This document shows, piece by piece, positions 30,987 to 37,605 of a stretch of DNA of 37,605 bases. The position numbers were made by a program, and so were the translations under genes. How positions within the stretch are numbered: position 1 is the first letter of the stretch; every line of letters begins with the position of its first letter. The notes under the pieces were generated by a model, which had not been told where the DNA came from, did not search any database, and saw nothing but the letters and a program-made list of their open reading frames with translations. The DNA comes from Mucilaginibacter sp. UBA5151 (GTDB lineage Bacteria; Bacteroidota; Bacteroidia; Sphingobacteriales; Sphingobacteriaceae), in the NCBI GenBank assembly GCA_002413785.1, contig DHXR01000085.1, forward strand, positions 1 to 37,605. The letters run 5' to 3'.

Positions 30987-31735
30987 AATTTTCCCCTTGC
31001 GGCCAACATAAACTTACTGGCAAATACAAAGGAATTCAATTCTTTATTATCAGTGTGGGCGATCTCCTTGTTAGTGCCTTCCCACCATTTTTGCCCATTA
31101 TGCAAAAATATAATGTTATCGCCAATCCCCATTACCGAGTTCATATCATGGGTAACAACCACGGTGGTTGTCTGGTATTCTTCGGTCAATTCGGCAATCA
31201 GTTCATCAATAAGGATGGCCGTTTTTGGGTCGAGGCCCGAATTAGGTTCGTCAACAAACAGGTATTTAGGCTGCATGGATATGGCACGGGCAATACCTAC
31301 CCTCTTCTTCATCCCCCCCGATAACTCCGAAGGAAACAGCCTATTCTTCCCTTCAAGGTTCACCCTTTTAAGGCAAAAATTGGCTCTGTCAGTCTTTTCT
31401 GACTTCGACATATCGGTAAACAGGTTAAGCGGGAAGATGATATTTTCTTCAACCGTCATGGAATCGAACAATGCGGAATTTTGAAAAAGCATGCCTATTT
31501 GTTTGCGGATAGGTACGCGGGCCTCAAATTTCAAAGCCGTAAAATTCTCCTTATTGTAAAGCACTTCCCCGTTTGTTGGCTCGTGCAGGCCCACGATACA
31601 TTTTAGCAATGTAGTTTTGCCCGAACCGGAACTGCCAATAATAAGGTTGTTTTTACCCGGCTTAAAATCAGCAGTGATCCCGCTTAGCACCTCGTGCTCC
31701 CCAAATGTTTTATAAATGTCTTTAACTTCGATCAT
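30983..31735 (-). CDS. ABC transporter ATP-binding protein, MlaF type
   Basis: A 250-residue ATPase. Walker A is GSSGSGKTTLLK (about residues 35-46), the signature is LSGGMKKRVGIARA, and Walker B is YLFVDEPNSGLDP with a switch histidine in VVVTHDMNSV. It overlaps the permease gene by four bases (ATGA at 31732-31735), so the two are coupled. Together they form an MlaFE-type unit, which moves phospholipids between the membranes for outer-membrane asymmetry, with an MCE-domain protein (MlaD) as partner. No MCE gene is present in the window. MKL/Ttg2A is an equivalent name. Confidence 0.92.
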   Translation of the reverse strand: MIEVKDIYKTFGEHEVLSGITADFKPGKNNLIIGSSGSGKTTLLKCIVGLHEPTNGEVLYNKENFTALKFEARVPIRKQIGMLFQNSALFDSMTVEENIIFPLNLFTDMSKSEKTDRANFCLKRVNLEGKNRLFPSELSGGMKKRVGIARAISMQPKYLFVDEPNSGLDPKTAILIDELIAELTEEYQTTTVVVTHDMNSVMGIGDNIIFLHNGQKWWEGTNKEIAHTDNKELNSFVFASKFMLAARGKL

Positions 31736-32463
31736 AATAAAAGACTTGAGATAACGAGGTCAGCAAATAATATCCAGATACAGCTAAATACGACCCCTTT
31801 TGTTGCCGATTGCCCAACTTCAAGCGCGCCGCCCGAGGTGTAAAATCCAAAATAGGAACAAACCGAAGTTATGATGAAACCGAAAGTAACGGCTTTTACT
31901 GCGCAAACTGTAACTGTTACAGTATTAAACCCGTTCTGCAAACCAGCAACAAAATCTGCGGGAGCAATGTCGCGGGACAGAAGGCAGGCAATGTACCCGC
32001 CCGTTAATCCCAGGATCACCGAGATAATGACCAGCAAAGGGATCATTGATATGCCCGAAATGATTTTCGGCGAAATGAGATAGCCGGGCGCGTTTACCCC
32101 CATGATCTCCAGTGCATCGATCTGTTCGGTTACGCGCATGGTGCCGATCTGGGAAGCGATGCTCGACCCAATGCGGCCGCTAAGTACCAGTGCAGAAATA
32201 GTAGGACTAAACTCCAGTATGGTGGAGTCGCGGGATATGCTGCCGACAACAGCCCTGGGTACAAGCGGACTAACCAGCTGAAATGCCACCTGGATTGCTG
32301 CAACCGCACCGATAAATACCGAAATAATACAAATAATACCTAATGACCCGATACCCTGCGAAACCATTTCGCGCAAAATCTCGGCCCGGTAAACACTCAG
32401 CTTTTCGGGTTTTCGGAAACTTAAACGCAGTAAGAGTATATATCTTCCTAAACTTTGAAACAT
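31732..32463 (-). CDS. MlaE-type ABC transporter permease
   Basis: A 243-residue inner-membrane permease of the MlaE/DUF140 family with about five hydrophobic segments (GSLGIICIISVFIGAVAAIQVAF, LVLSGRIGSSIASQIGTMRVTEQ, ISMIPLLVIISVILGLTGGYIA, AVKAVTFGFIITSVCSYFGFY, VVFSCIWILFADLVISSLLL). The family hallmark GRIGSSIASQIGTMRVTEQIDALEIMGV is at about 96-123. It is the first gene of the pair and overlaps the ATPase gene by four bases. Upstream lies a block of palindromic repeats of the RAYT type. Confidence 0.93.
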   Translation of the reverse strand: MFQSLGRYILLLRLSFRKPEKLSVYRAEILREMVSQGIGSLGIICIISVFIGAVAAIQVAFQLVSPLVPRAVVGSISRDSTILEFSPTISALVLSGRIGSSIASQIGTMRVTEQIDALEIMGVNAPGYLISPKIISGISMIPLLVIISVILGLTGGYIACLLSRDIAPADFVAGLQNGFNTVTVTVCAVKAVTFGFIITSVCSYFGFYTSGGALEVGQSATKGVVFSCIWILFADLVISSLLL

Positions 32464-32505
32464 TTTATAACTAAAATTCGGCTAAAAATACGGTTTTTCC
32501 GCTTT

Positions 32506-32664
32506 TGTTGGCGCTGTCTGTAACAAACATTGTCATTTTAATGGATTTCTCCGCCTTTGTTGGAGTTGTCTCCAACAAACCGCGTGTTGAGTTTGAACCT
32601 TATCCACTCCGCCTTTGTTGGAGTTGTCTCCAACAAACCGCATGCTAAGTTTGAACGTTATCCA
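32506..32664. repeat. REP-type palindromes downstream of the RAYT gene
   Basis: Two 58-base units stand in tandem at 32549-32606 and 32607-32664, differing at a few positions. Each contains a palindrome with 10-bp arms (TTTGTTGGAG, loop TTGT, CTCCAACAAA; 32556-32579 and 32614-32637). A decayed third copy lies at about 32506-32527. The second unit runs over the stop codon of the transposase gene: its end, GTTATCCA, encodes the last codon and TAA on the reverse strand. They are inverted relative to the copies upstream of the gene. Confidence 0.85.
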
Positions 32665-33185
32665 TTGTAGTGCATCAGCAAGCCAAAATTGTCGATGCCT
32701 GTTTCATAAAATTTAGCAGAGGAATATTTGTAGTCTTCAGGAAATTTGGCTAATTGCCAATTATCCTGCAATGGATTATTATGAATATAATCCAGTTTCT
32801 GCATAAAAAAATCCGGGCTCCAAAGATCAATCCTCAAAGAATTCCGCTCCCAAAATTGATATTGCCTGTCCTTTGCATTTACAATGAATTGCGAAAGTTT
32901 TTGGTTATTCGTATCCATTAGCCTGAATTTCATTTGTTGGGCCGTGAATTTCAAAAAACGATTTTGAATTTGTTCCTGCTTATAGCCATCTTGTACCTGC
33001 CATATTAAATGAACATGATTAGGCATGATAACAAATCCATATACAACAATGCTCTTTTCTTTTGTTAAAAAGAGCAAACTATCAATAATAATGTCTTTAT
33101 AGGTATCATCCTGTAATAGGTGCTTCCATTCCAGGATGGTTGCTGTAAAAAATTGAGGATGGTAATCAAAGTTGATAGCGGCCAT
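32658..33185 (-). CDS. REP-associated tyrosine transposase (RAYT, Y1/IS200-like)
   Basis: The protein has 176 residues from the ATG at 33185. The frame stays open further upstream, but that part is translation of the palindromic repeats and not protein. It has the HUH motif in MPNHVHLIW (His57 and His59) and the catalytic tyrosine in KLDYIHNNP (Tyr133), followed by KYSSAKFY as in Y1 transposases of the TnpA-REP group. Such single-copy transposases nick single-stranded DNA at REP hairpins and are thought to spread them without moving themselves. Copies of a matching palindrome flank the gene on both sides, which supports the call strongly. Confidence 0.9.
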   Translation of the reverse strand: MAAINFDYHPQFFTATILEWKHLLQDDTYKDIIIDSLLFLTKEKSIVVYGFVIMPNHVHLIWQVQDGYKQEQIQNRFLKFTAQQMKFRLMDTNNQKLSQFIVNAKDRQYQFWERNSLRIDLWSPDFFMQKLDYIHNNPLQDNWQLAKFPEDYKYSSAKFYETGIDNFGLLMHYNG

Positions 33186-33209
33186 GAAACAAAAGTACAA
33201 AAATCCCGC

Positions 33210-33425
33210 TTCCTGCAAGCGTTCCAAATTGTTGGAGACAACTCCAACAATGGCGAGGCGGAAAATAAAAAAATCCCGCTTCCAGAGAGCGTTCCCGATT
33301 GTTGGTGACAACACCAACAATGGCGAGGCGGGAGACTGACTCCAGACAATGGCAGAAAATAAAAAGTCCTGCCGCTTGAAAGTATTCCCAATTGTTGGTG
33401 ACAACACCAACAATAGCGAGATGAA
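33210..33425. repeat. Three REP-type palindromes upstream of the RAYT gene
   Basis: The palindromes are at 33228-33251 (ATTGTTGGAG, loop ACAA, CTCCAACAAT), 33298-33321 and 33391-33414 (both ATTGTTGGTG, loop ACAA, CACCAACAAT). The GAG-to-GTG change on one arm is matched on the other arm, so the pairing is kept. Flanks are conserved as well: a CCCGCTTCC...GCGTTCC box on the left and a GGCGAGGCGG box on the right of the first two copies, with a weaker third. Confidence 0.88.
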
Positions 33426-33635
33426 GGTTGAACCGTGTAATCCAAAAAACGTTGACCATTCCCGTTTACCGCTACTTTCCCCCGCTTTACCGAAAATTTA
33501 ACCTGCTTTGCCAAATGCCTTACCGTGCCTTTTGAAATAAGATTTAGATTTGTACTATCAGAACTGAATGATAATTTTAATTTGCAATAGAAATTAGCAT
33601 TACAAATTACAACATTCAAACATTAAAACAATAAA

Positions 33636-34337
33636 ATGGAAAATGCCCTCATCACCGCTGCAACTAAAGGAATCGGACGCGCTACGGCTATCGCTTTTGC
33701 CCGGCAGGGCATCAACCTGGCTATCTGCGCAAGAACAGGTGATGACCTTGCAGCTTTTAAAAAGGAGCTGTCGGCCATCAACCCTGCTATAAAAATATTT
33801 ACTTCGGTTACCGACTGCAGCATTAAACAACAGGTATTGCAATTTGCCGCCGGTGCTGAAAAGGAGCTGGGCTTTATCAGCATTATTGTAAATAATGCGG
33901 GCATTTATGAATACGCCAGCATATTGGATGATAAGGAGGGTACTTTTGAAAAACACATCAATACCAACCTGATGCCGGCTTATGAACTTTACCGCTTTTT
34001 TGGCAAAATCATGATTGCCGCGCACAAGGGGCATATTTTCAACATCTGTTCGGTAGCTTCGGTTAACCCGCTGGCGGAGGCCGGTACTTACAGTGTAACA
34101 AAATATGCGCTCTTTGGTCTTACCAAAGTAATGAGGCTGGAGATGCAGCCGCATGGGGTAAAGGTAACCGCCATTATTCCCGGCTCAACATTAACCGACT
34201 CATGGAAAGGCATGACCGTTAACAAAGATGAAATGGTTTTGCCCGAAGACATAGCCTCGGCAATTGTAAATATTCACAGCATGAGCGCAGGGGCCAATGT
34301 GGATGAAATAGTAATTAAACCTGTAACAGGACAATAA
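33636..34337 (+). CDS. SDR family oxidoreductase (3-ketoacyl-ACP reductase-like)
   Basis: A 233-residue short-chain dehydrogenase. The cofactor motif is TAATKGIGRATAIAFA (variant of TGxxxGxG) at about residues 7-22, then NNAG, the catalytic Ser in ICSVASVNP, and YSVTK with the catalytic Tyr and Lys. ARTGDD after the second strand suggests NADP(H). The PG motif (IIPGSTLTDSW) is normal. The specific substrate cannot be given; FabG-like reductases look alike. The next gene (PspC) starts 28 bases later, so the two may share a transcript. Confidence 0.92.
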   Translation: MENALITAATKGIGRATAIAFARQGINLAICARTGDDLAAFKKELSAINPAIKIFTSVTDCSIKQQVLQFAAGAEKELGFISIIVNNAGIYEYASILDDKEGTFEKHINTNLMPAYELYRFFGKIMIAAHKGHIFNICSVASVNPLAEAGTYSVTKYALFGLTKVMRLEMQPHGVKVTAIIPGSTLTDSWKGMTVNKDEMVLPEDIASAIVNIHSMSAGANVDEIVIKPVTGQ

Positions 34338-34365
34338 ATAATAACAAGCTAAAAACAATTATAAA

Positions 34366-35001
34366 ATGAACAAAAAACTATATCGCGACGAATACCACAA
34401 GGTGTTAGGTGGTGTTTGTTCAGGCCTGGCGGAGTACTTTGAAATGGACGTAACCATTGTGCGCCTGCTGTTTGCCTTCACCTTCTTTATTATGGGCGTC
34501 GGCTTTATCCCTTATATTATTTTATGGATAGTGCTGCCAAAAAAGGGTTACGTATTTAATAATTTCAACAACCCGACGGTTGATTATACCGTGCCCCCGC
34601 AACAACCGGGCAGCCGGTTCAATACGCCTCCGCCCCCGCCTCCGGGCAGTCAGTTTGGCAATAACCCCTACAGCGCCAATCCTTTTGCAAATAACCCGCC
34701 TGAAAATATGCCCCCAAAACAAAGGACTAACGGCGGGATCATTGTAGGCGTGGTACTCATACTTATCGGTGCAGCCATTTTAATAGATAATTATGACCTG
34801 ATCCCTGATTTTGATTTTGAAAGGCTATGGCCTGTGGTACTGGTGGTAATAGGCGGTGCGCTGATTGTGAGCGGTCAGCAAACACAAGCCTGGCAAAACA
34901 AGGACTGGCAAGCTACAGATAATAAAGAAAACCCGGCAGCTGATAGTTCAGCCGCAACTGATGATTCAGCAAAAACCGACAGCACTTCAACTACAGAGTA
35001 A
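34366..35001 (+). CDS. PspC domain protein with LiaF-like transmembrane region
   Basis: A 211-residue inner-membrane protein. The PspC domain is at residues 1-60 (KKLYRDEYHKVLGGVCSGLAEYFEMDVTIVRLLFAF, then YIILWIVLPKK). A Pro/Asn-rich linker (NTPPPPPPGSQFGNNPYSANPF) follows, then a two-helix DUF5668/LiaF-type membrane segment (GIIVGVVLILIGAAILIDNYDLIP, then LWPVVLVVIGGALIVSG). The tail is Asp/Ser/Thr-rich. PspC proteins belong to envelope-stress responses. The next gene encodes the same DUF5668 segment, which suggests a working pair. Confidence 0.9.
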   Translation: MNKKLYRDEYHKVLGGVCSGLAEYFEMDVTIVRLLFAFTFFIMGVGFIPYIILWIVLPKKGYVFNNFNNPTVDYTVPPQQPGSRFNTPPPPPPGSQFGNNPYSANPFANNPPENMPPKQRTNGGIIVGVVLILIGAAILIDNYDLIPDFDFERLWPVVLVVIGGALIVSGQQTQAWQNKDWQATDNKENPAADSSAATDDSAKTDSTSTTE

Positions 35002-35069
35002 TGGTTCTGCCTGTCCCGGTTTTATCGGGGCAGCTGCACCTTGTATCAATGTATATTAAAAAATAGGTT

Positions 35070-36047
35070 ATGAAAAACGATAAATTAATCCCGGGCCTGG
35101 TACTGGTAGTTATAGGCGCGGCCATTCTGCTGGCTAATTATGGCTATCTGCATTTTCACTGGTGGAACATCTTTCGCCTGTGGCCGATATTTTTGGTTAT
35201 CGGCGGTGTAAATCTTATATTCTCACATAACAAATCGCCCTGGGCCACCATTATAAAGGTATCGGTGCTGGTGATTGGATTGGGCCTGCTGTTGTTCGGC
35301 AATTTTGGCAACCGGTATAATTTTTGGCCGGGCAACCATTACAGCTGGAACAACAATGATAAGGATGATGACAACAATAATAACGATAATGGCGACAATG
35401 ACAAAGGCGACATGAAAGCCGCTGTTAACGGCGTGTTTAATGAACCTTACAACGCTAATATTAAAGTTGCCCGCCTCAATGTAAGCGGCGGCGCCACCAG
35501 TTATAATTTATCTGATACCACCAACCAATTGTTCAGCGCTACCACACGCGACAATACTAACAGGTACACTTTCTCCCAGAGCAAGGATGAGGATTCCATT
35601 TATGTAGTTAACTTTAAGACTAAAAACCATAATGGTTTTAATTTTGATTCTGATAAAAACAGGGTTGATATGAGGTTAAATCCAAACCCTGAGTGGGAGA
35701 TCAGCGTGGAAACAGGTGCAAGCAGCGTTGATTTCGACTTGTCGAAATTTAAGGTGAAAGAGCTTAAACTGAATGGTGGCGCCGCATCGTTTAAGGTAAG
35801 ATTCGGTATGCCTGTAGTTATGACGGATGTCGATATTTCGACCGGTGTTTCCGGGGTAGATATCAGTATTCCTCAAAATGCGGCATGCAGTATTGAAACC
35901 GATTCGGGTTTGTCGGATAATAAGTTTGACGGGTTTAGCAAAACCAGCGATAACAATTATGAAACACCGGGCTTTAGTTCGGCAAAAAACAAAATGCATA
36001 TCCATATCAGCGGCGGCCTGTCTGATTTTAAAGTCAGGCGGTATTGA
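35070..36047 (+). CDS. LiaF-like membrane protein with C-terminal beta-repeat domain
   Basis: The 325-residue protein has an N-terminal DUF5668/LiaF transmembrane region (KLIPGLVLVVIGAAILLANYGYL, LWPIFLVIGGVNLIF, then a third helix near 68-85). A strongly acidic Asn/Asp-rich linker follows at about 96-115 (NNNDKDDDNNNNDNGDND). Then comes a right-handed beta 'toast rack' domain like that of LiaF and DUF4097 proteins (LNVSGGATSYNLSDTT, ISVETGASSVDFDLSKFKVKELKLNGGAASFKVRFG, MHIHISGGLSDFKVRRY). LiaF-type proteins sense or damp envelope stress. It lies 68 bases after the PspC gene on the same strand. Confidence 0.88.
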   Translation: MKNDKLIPGLVLVVIGAAILLANYGYLHFHWWNIFRLWPIFLVIGGVNLIFSHNKSPWATIIKVSVLVIGLGLLLFGNFGNRYNFWPGNHYSWNNNDKDDDNNNNDNGDNDKGDMKAAVNGVFNEPYNANIKVARLNVSGGATSYNLSDTTNQLFSATTRDNTNRYTFSQSKDEDSIYVVNFKTKNHNGFNFDSDKNRVDMRLNPNPEWEISVETGASSVDFDLSKFKVKELKLNGGAASFKVRFGMPVVMTDVDISTGVSGVDISIPQNAACSIETDSGLSDNKFDGFSKTSDNNYETPGFSSAKNKMHIHISGGLSDFKVRRY

Positions 36048-36061
36048 GCCTAAAAAAGGGT

Positions 36062-36134
36062 ATCTTGAACACCGGATCCGGAATGATGAATAATGAAGTT
36101 TTCCTTCAAAATTCGATGTTCGGGATTCGGTGTT
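36062..36134. repeat. Degenerate seven-base repeats forming an imperfect inverted repeat
   Basis: Units of seven can be read (GAACACC GGATCCG GAATGAT GAATAAT GAAG ... ATGTTCG GGATTCG GTGTTTC), and the right part is the approximate reverse complement of the left (AACACCG-ATCC-GAA against TTC-GGAT-CGGTGTT). It could act as a terminator for the LiaF-like gene. Confidence 0.55.
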
Positions 36135-36157
36135 TCTTATTTATTAACAGCTAAAAC

Positions 36158-36766
36158 ATGTCTCCAACCTATTTCCTGGTAATCAACGGCAGGCCCGAAG
36201 GACCCTTTAATTTGGAGCAGTTAAAAGCGCTGAACATAACGCCCGGCGATTTTGTAAAATCTGCCGGAATGGACGATTATAAAGAGGCCCGGGAAATTGC
36301 TGAACTCCGCGAACTTTTAGGTTTTACCGTGCCTGCCTTTACCCCGCAGTATTTCGGCAGTTTCGACCAGCGCCTGCTGGCCTCCGCGCTCGACTGGTTT
36401 TTTGTTGCAGGCTTTTGCATCATCCCTGCATTCCTCATCTCCGTGTTTATTAAAGATACCGGGAGTCATCTTCTAATAGCCCTCAGCCTGCTGGTAATTA
36501 TCCCGGTAATTAAATTTATTTATCATATCGTTATGGAATGCTCCCCCAGGCAGGCCACCTTCGGCAAGCAGATCCTGGCGATTAAAGTTTGCGATATGCA
36601 GGGCAAAAGGATAAGTTTTGGCCGGGCCGTAGGCCGTAACCTGGCTAAAGTATTTTCCGCAATCCCCTTTTTTATAGGTTACCTCTTCAGTTTTTTTAAC
36701 AAACAGCAACAATGCCTGCATGATATGATCGCCGGTACTTTGGTGGTGAAGGATCGATTATTTTAG
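36158..36766 (+). CDS. GYF_2-RDD membrane protein
   Basis: A 202-residue protein. An N-terminal GYF_2 domain (YFLVINGRPEGPFNLEQLKALNI, residues 4-26, to about 52) is followed by an RDD domain with three or so membrane helices, carrying the family's FDQRLLASALDWFF start (Arg, Asp), TFGKQILAIKVCD and GRAVGRNLAKVFS. RDD proteins are poorly understood; some act as Na+/H+ antiporters. The same architecture is encoded by the convergent gene 36840-37472, with moderate identity, so the two are old paralogues. Confidence 0.9.
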   Translation: MSPTYFLVINGRPEGPFNLEQLKALNITPGDFVKSAGMDDYKEAREIAELRELLGFTVPAFTPQYFGSFDQRLLASALDWFFVAGFCIIPAFLISVFIKDTGSHLLIALSLLVIIPVIKFIYHIVMECSPRQATFGKQILAIKVCDMQGKRISFGRAVGRNLAKVFSAIPFFIGYLFSFFNKQQQCLHDMIAGTLVVKDRLF

Positions 36767-36835
36767 TTCATAGTTGATGGTTCATAGTTCATGGCAGCTT
36801 CGATTTTACTATGAACCATCAACTATGAACACTTA
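36763..36835. terminator. 23-bp perfect hairpin between convergent GYF-RDD genes, built of seven-base repeats
   Basis: Bases 36766-36788 and 36808-36830 are perfect reverse complements around a 19-base loop. The left arm reads as units GTTCATA GTTGATG GTTCATA GT, continuing in the loop as TCATG. Placed exactly between two convergent stop codons, with TTTTA on the left and TTAAAAA on the right, it can serve as a two-way terminator. Confidence 0.75.
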
Positions 36836-36839
36836 AAAA

Positions 36840-37472
36840 TCAGTCCCGTTTTACAACGTAAGTTTTGGCCAGGAAATCATGCAGGGCCTGTCGGTGTTCG
36901 GTAAACAAAATACTGATAAAGCCCAGACAAAGAAAGGCAACGGAAAATGCTTTGCCGATACTCCGCAACAGCGCATTCGGATAGGAAAGCCTCACTCCAT
37001 CAATATCTACCACTACCAGCTTGCAGAGCTTTTTACCAACACTTCCCTGCATTGGCGATGCTTCGCATATCGAGTTATAAATAATTAAAGGAAGGCTTGA
37101 GATCAATTGCAGGATCAACAGATCTTTTGCCGATAATTTTAAAAGGTCATCAACCGACTGCAAATTGAATTTTATACCTCTTGATGCTAAAATTATGAAT
37201 ATGAACTGGATCACAAAAGACAATATGATATAGTCGACCACGTAAGCCAGCAACCGCCACCCAAAAGAAGCAAGGTTATCGCCTGTAGGTAAATAGATCC
37301 CGCAATTCTCAAAATAGGGATAAAACTCCGGCAGGTCGCAGGCATCCTGCCAGTCTTCCGCCTGAGAGGACAATATACGTTCGTGGATACCAAGACCCCT
37401 GTCGGTTAATTCAGCAAACGTGAAGGGCCCCTTCTGTTCCCCATCCTCCAAAATAAAATAGTCGTTGTTCAT
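36840..37472 (-). CDS. GYF_2-RDD membrane protein
   Basis: The protein has 210 residues from the ATG at 37472. The frame is open to 37598, but the extra 42 residues precede the GYF_2 start and lie over a hairpin repeat. The GYF_2 domain starts at once (DYFILEDGEQKGPFTFAELTDRGL). An RDD domain follows: ASFGWRLLAYVVDYIILSFVIQFIF, GSVGKKLCKLVVVDIDGVRLSYPNALLRSIGKAFS, and a last helix VAFLCLGFISILF. It is a paralogue of the gene at 36158, convergent with it. Function unknown; membrane transport or scaffolding. Confidence 0.88.
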   Translation of the reverse strand: MNNDYFILEDGEQKGPFTFAELTDRGLGIHERILSSQAEDWQDACDLPEFYPYFENCGIYLPTGDNLASFGWRLLAYVVDYIILSFVIQFIFIILASRGIKFNLQSVDDLLKLSAKDLLILQLISSLPLIIYNSICEASPMQGSVGKKLCKLVVVDIDGVRLSYPNALLRSIGKAFSVAFLCLGFISILFTEHRQALHDFLAKTYVVKRD

Positions 37473-37540
37473 TAGCCTGTAAAATACGGCGAAAGATAGA
37501 AAATTTAGTTGATTGGGTGAGGGATTTGATTGGAATTGTT

Positions 37541-37590
37541 GCCCTGCCGCGAGTTTAGCGTAGCGTAACTCGTGGTGCGGCATGCAGGGC
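37541..37590. repeat. Hairpin repeat near the window end
   Basis: GCCCTGC at 37541-37547 pairs with GCAGGGC at 37584-37590, and CGAGTT pairs with AACTCG inside, around AGCGTAGCGT. The outer and inner stems are offset by a few bases. It lies upstream of the GYF-RDD gene at 36840-37472. It may be a dispersed intergenic repeat; only one copy is in this window. Confidence 0.5.
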
Positions 37591-37605
37591 AGACGCATTA
37601 AAATA

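Noticed and set aside
33186..33413. N-terminal extension of the RAYT frame
   Set aside because: The extra 76 residues are translated REP palindromes (repeating LVLSPTIGN-like segments); the family starts at the ATG at 33185.
33210..33425. CRISPR-like array
   Set aside because: Repeats are palindromes with unequal spacing (70 and 93 bases) and conserved, not variable, spacers, and no cas genes are near. They are REP elements.
33065..33619. 184-codon open frame on the minus strand upstream of the RAYT gene
   Set aside because: It mostly translates the palindromic repeats in another frame and overlaps the real RAYT start; no protein family pattern.
33600..34154. 184-codon open frame on the minus strand
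   Set aside because: Antisense to the SDR gene, whose catalytic motifs are complete on the plus strand.

Overview
The window looks like the chromosome of a Sphingobacteriaceae member of the Bacteroidota, most like Mucilaginibacter or Pedobacter. The reasons are Gfo/Idh/MocA dehydrogenases paired with DUF1080 proteins, a YfiT-type bacillithiol transferase, PspC/LiaF-like and GYF-RDD membrane proteins, a DUF6515-type secreted protein, weak Shine-Dalgarno sequences and moderate GC. Genus assignment is inference; no rRNA is present.

Positions 1-10.5 kb: a leftward sugar-oxidation cluster (DUF1080 hydrolase, Tat-exported Gfo/Idh/MocA, HEAT-DUF1080 fusion, a frameshifted Tat Gfo/Idh/MocA, cytoplasmic Gfo/Idh/MocA) sits opposite a divergent ROK regulator. 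The gene set fits glycoside cleavage through 3-keto intermediates. It is bracketed by two IS1182-like ends: a right end at 52-71 and a left end at 9249-9268, the latter leading into a decayed transposase. Positions 10.5-12.9 kb: a gene-poor stretch, then a frameshifted tyrosine recombinase with four 11-bp direct repeats upstream, beside the 3' end of tRNA-Asn(GTT). This is probably the remnant of an integrated element.

Positions 13.0-24.6 kb: mostly core genes. These are a PfkB kinase, a cytochrome b5-like protein, an ECF sigma factor, MurB, a divergent ApbE followed by a Lys/Pro-rich secreted protein, a beta-barrel-like protein and a two-component system, a DUF6515-type protein, a secreted HMA-domain protein, a DinB/YfiT protein and a FAD oxidoreductase. 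Positions 24.6-27.4 kb: an accessory patch with an S9 peptidase fragment, two small unknown genes and a 496-aa EVE plus PD-(D/E)XK nuclease protein. The last is the best candidate for a poorly described defence function.

Positions 27.6-37.6 kb: a Gfo/Idh/MocA protein, a TIM-barrel-like lipoprotein, a class I methyltransferase, an MlaF/MlaE-type ABC pair, a REP-associated tyrosine transposase (RAYT) with palindromes on both sides, an SDR, PspC and LiaF-like proteins, and a convergent pair of GYF-RDD paralogues. Many gene junctions carry degenerate seven-base tandem repeats that run into start and stop codons. All identifications come from reading the sequence and from memory of families; no database search was run.
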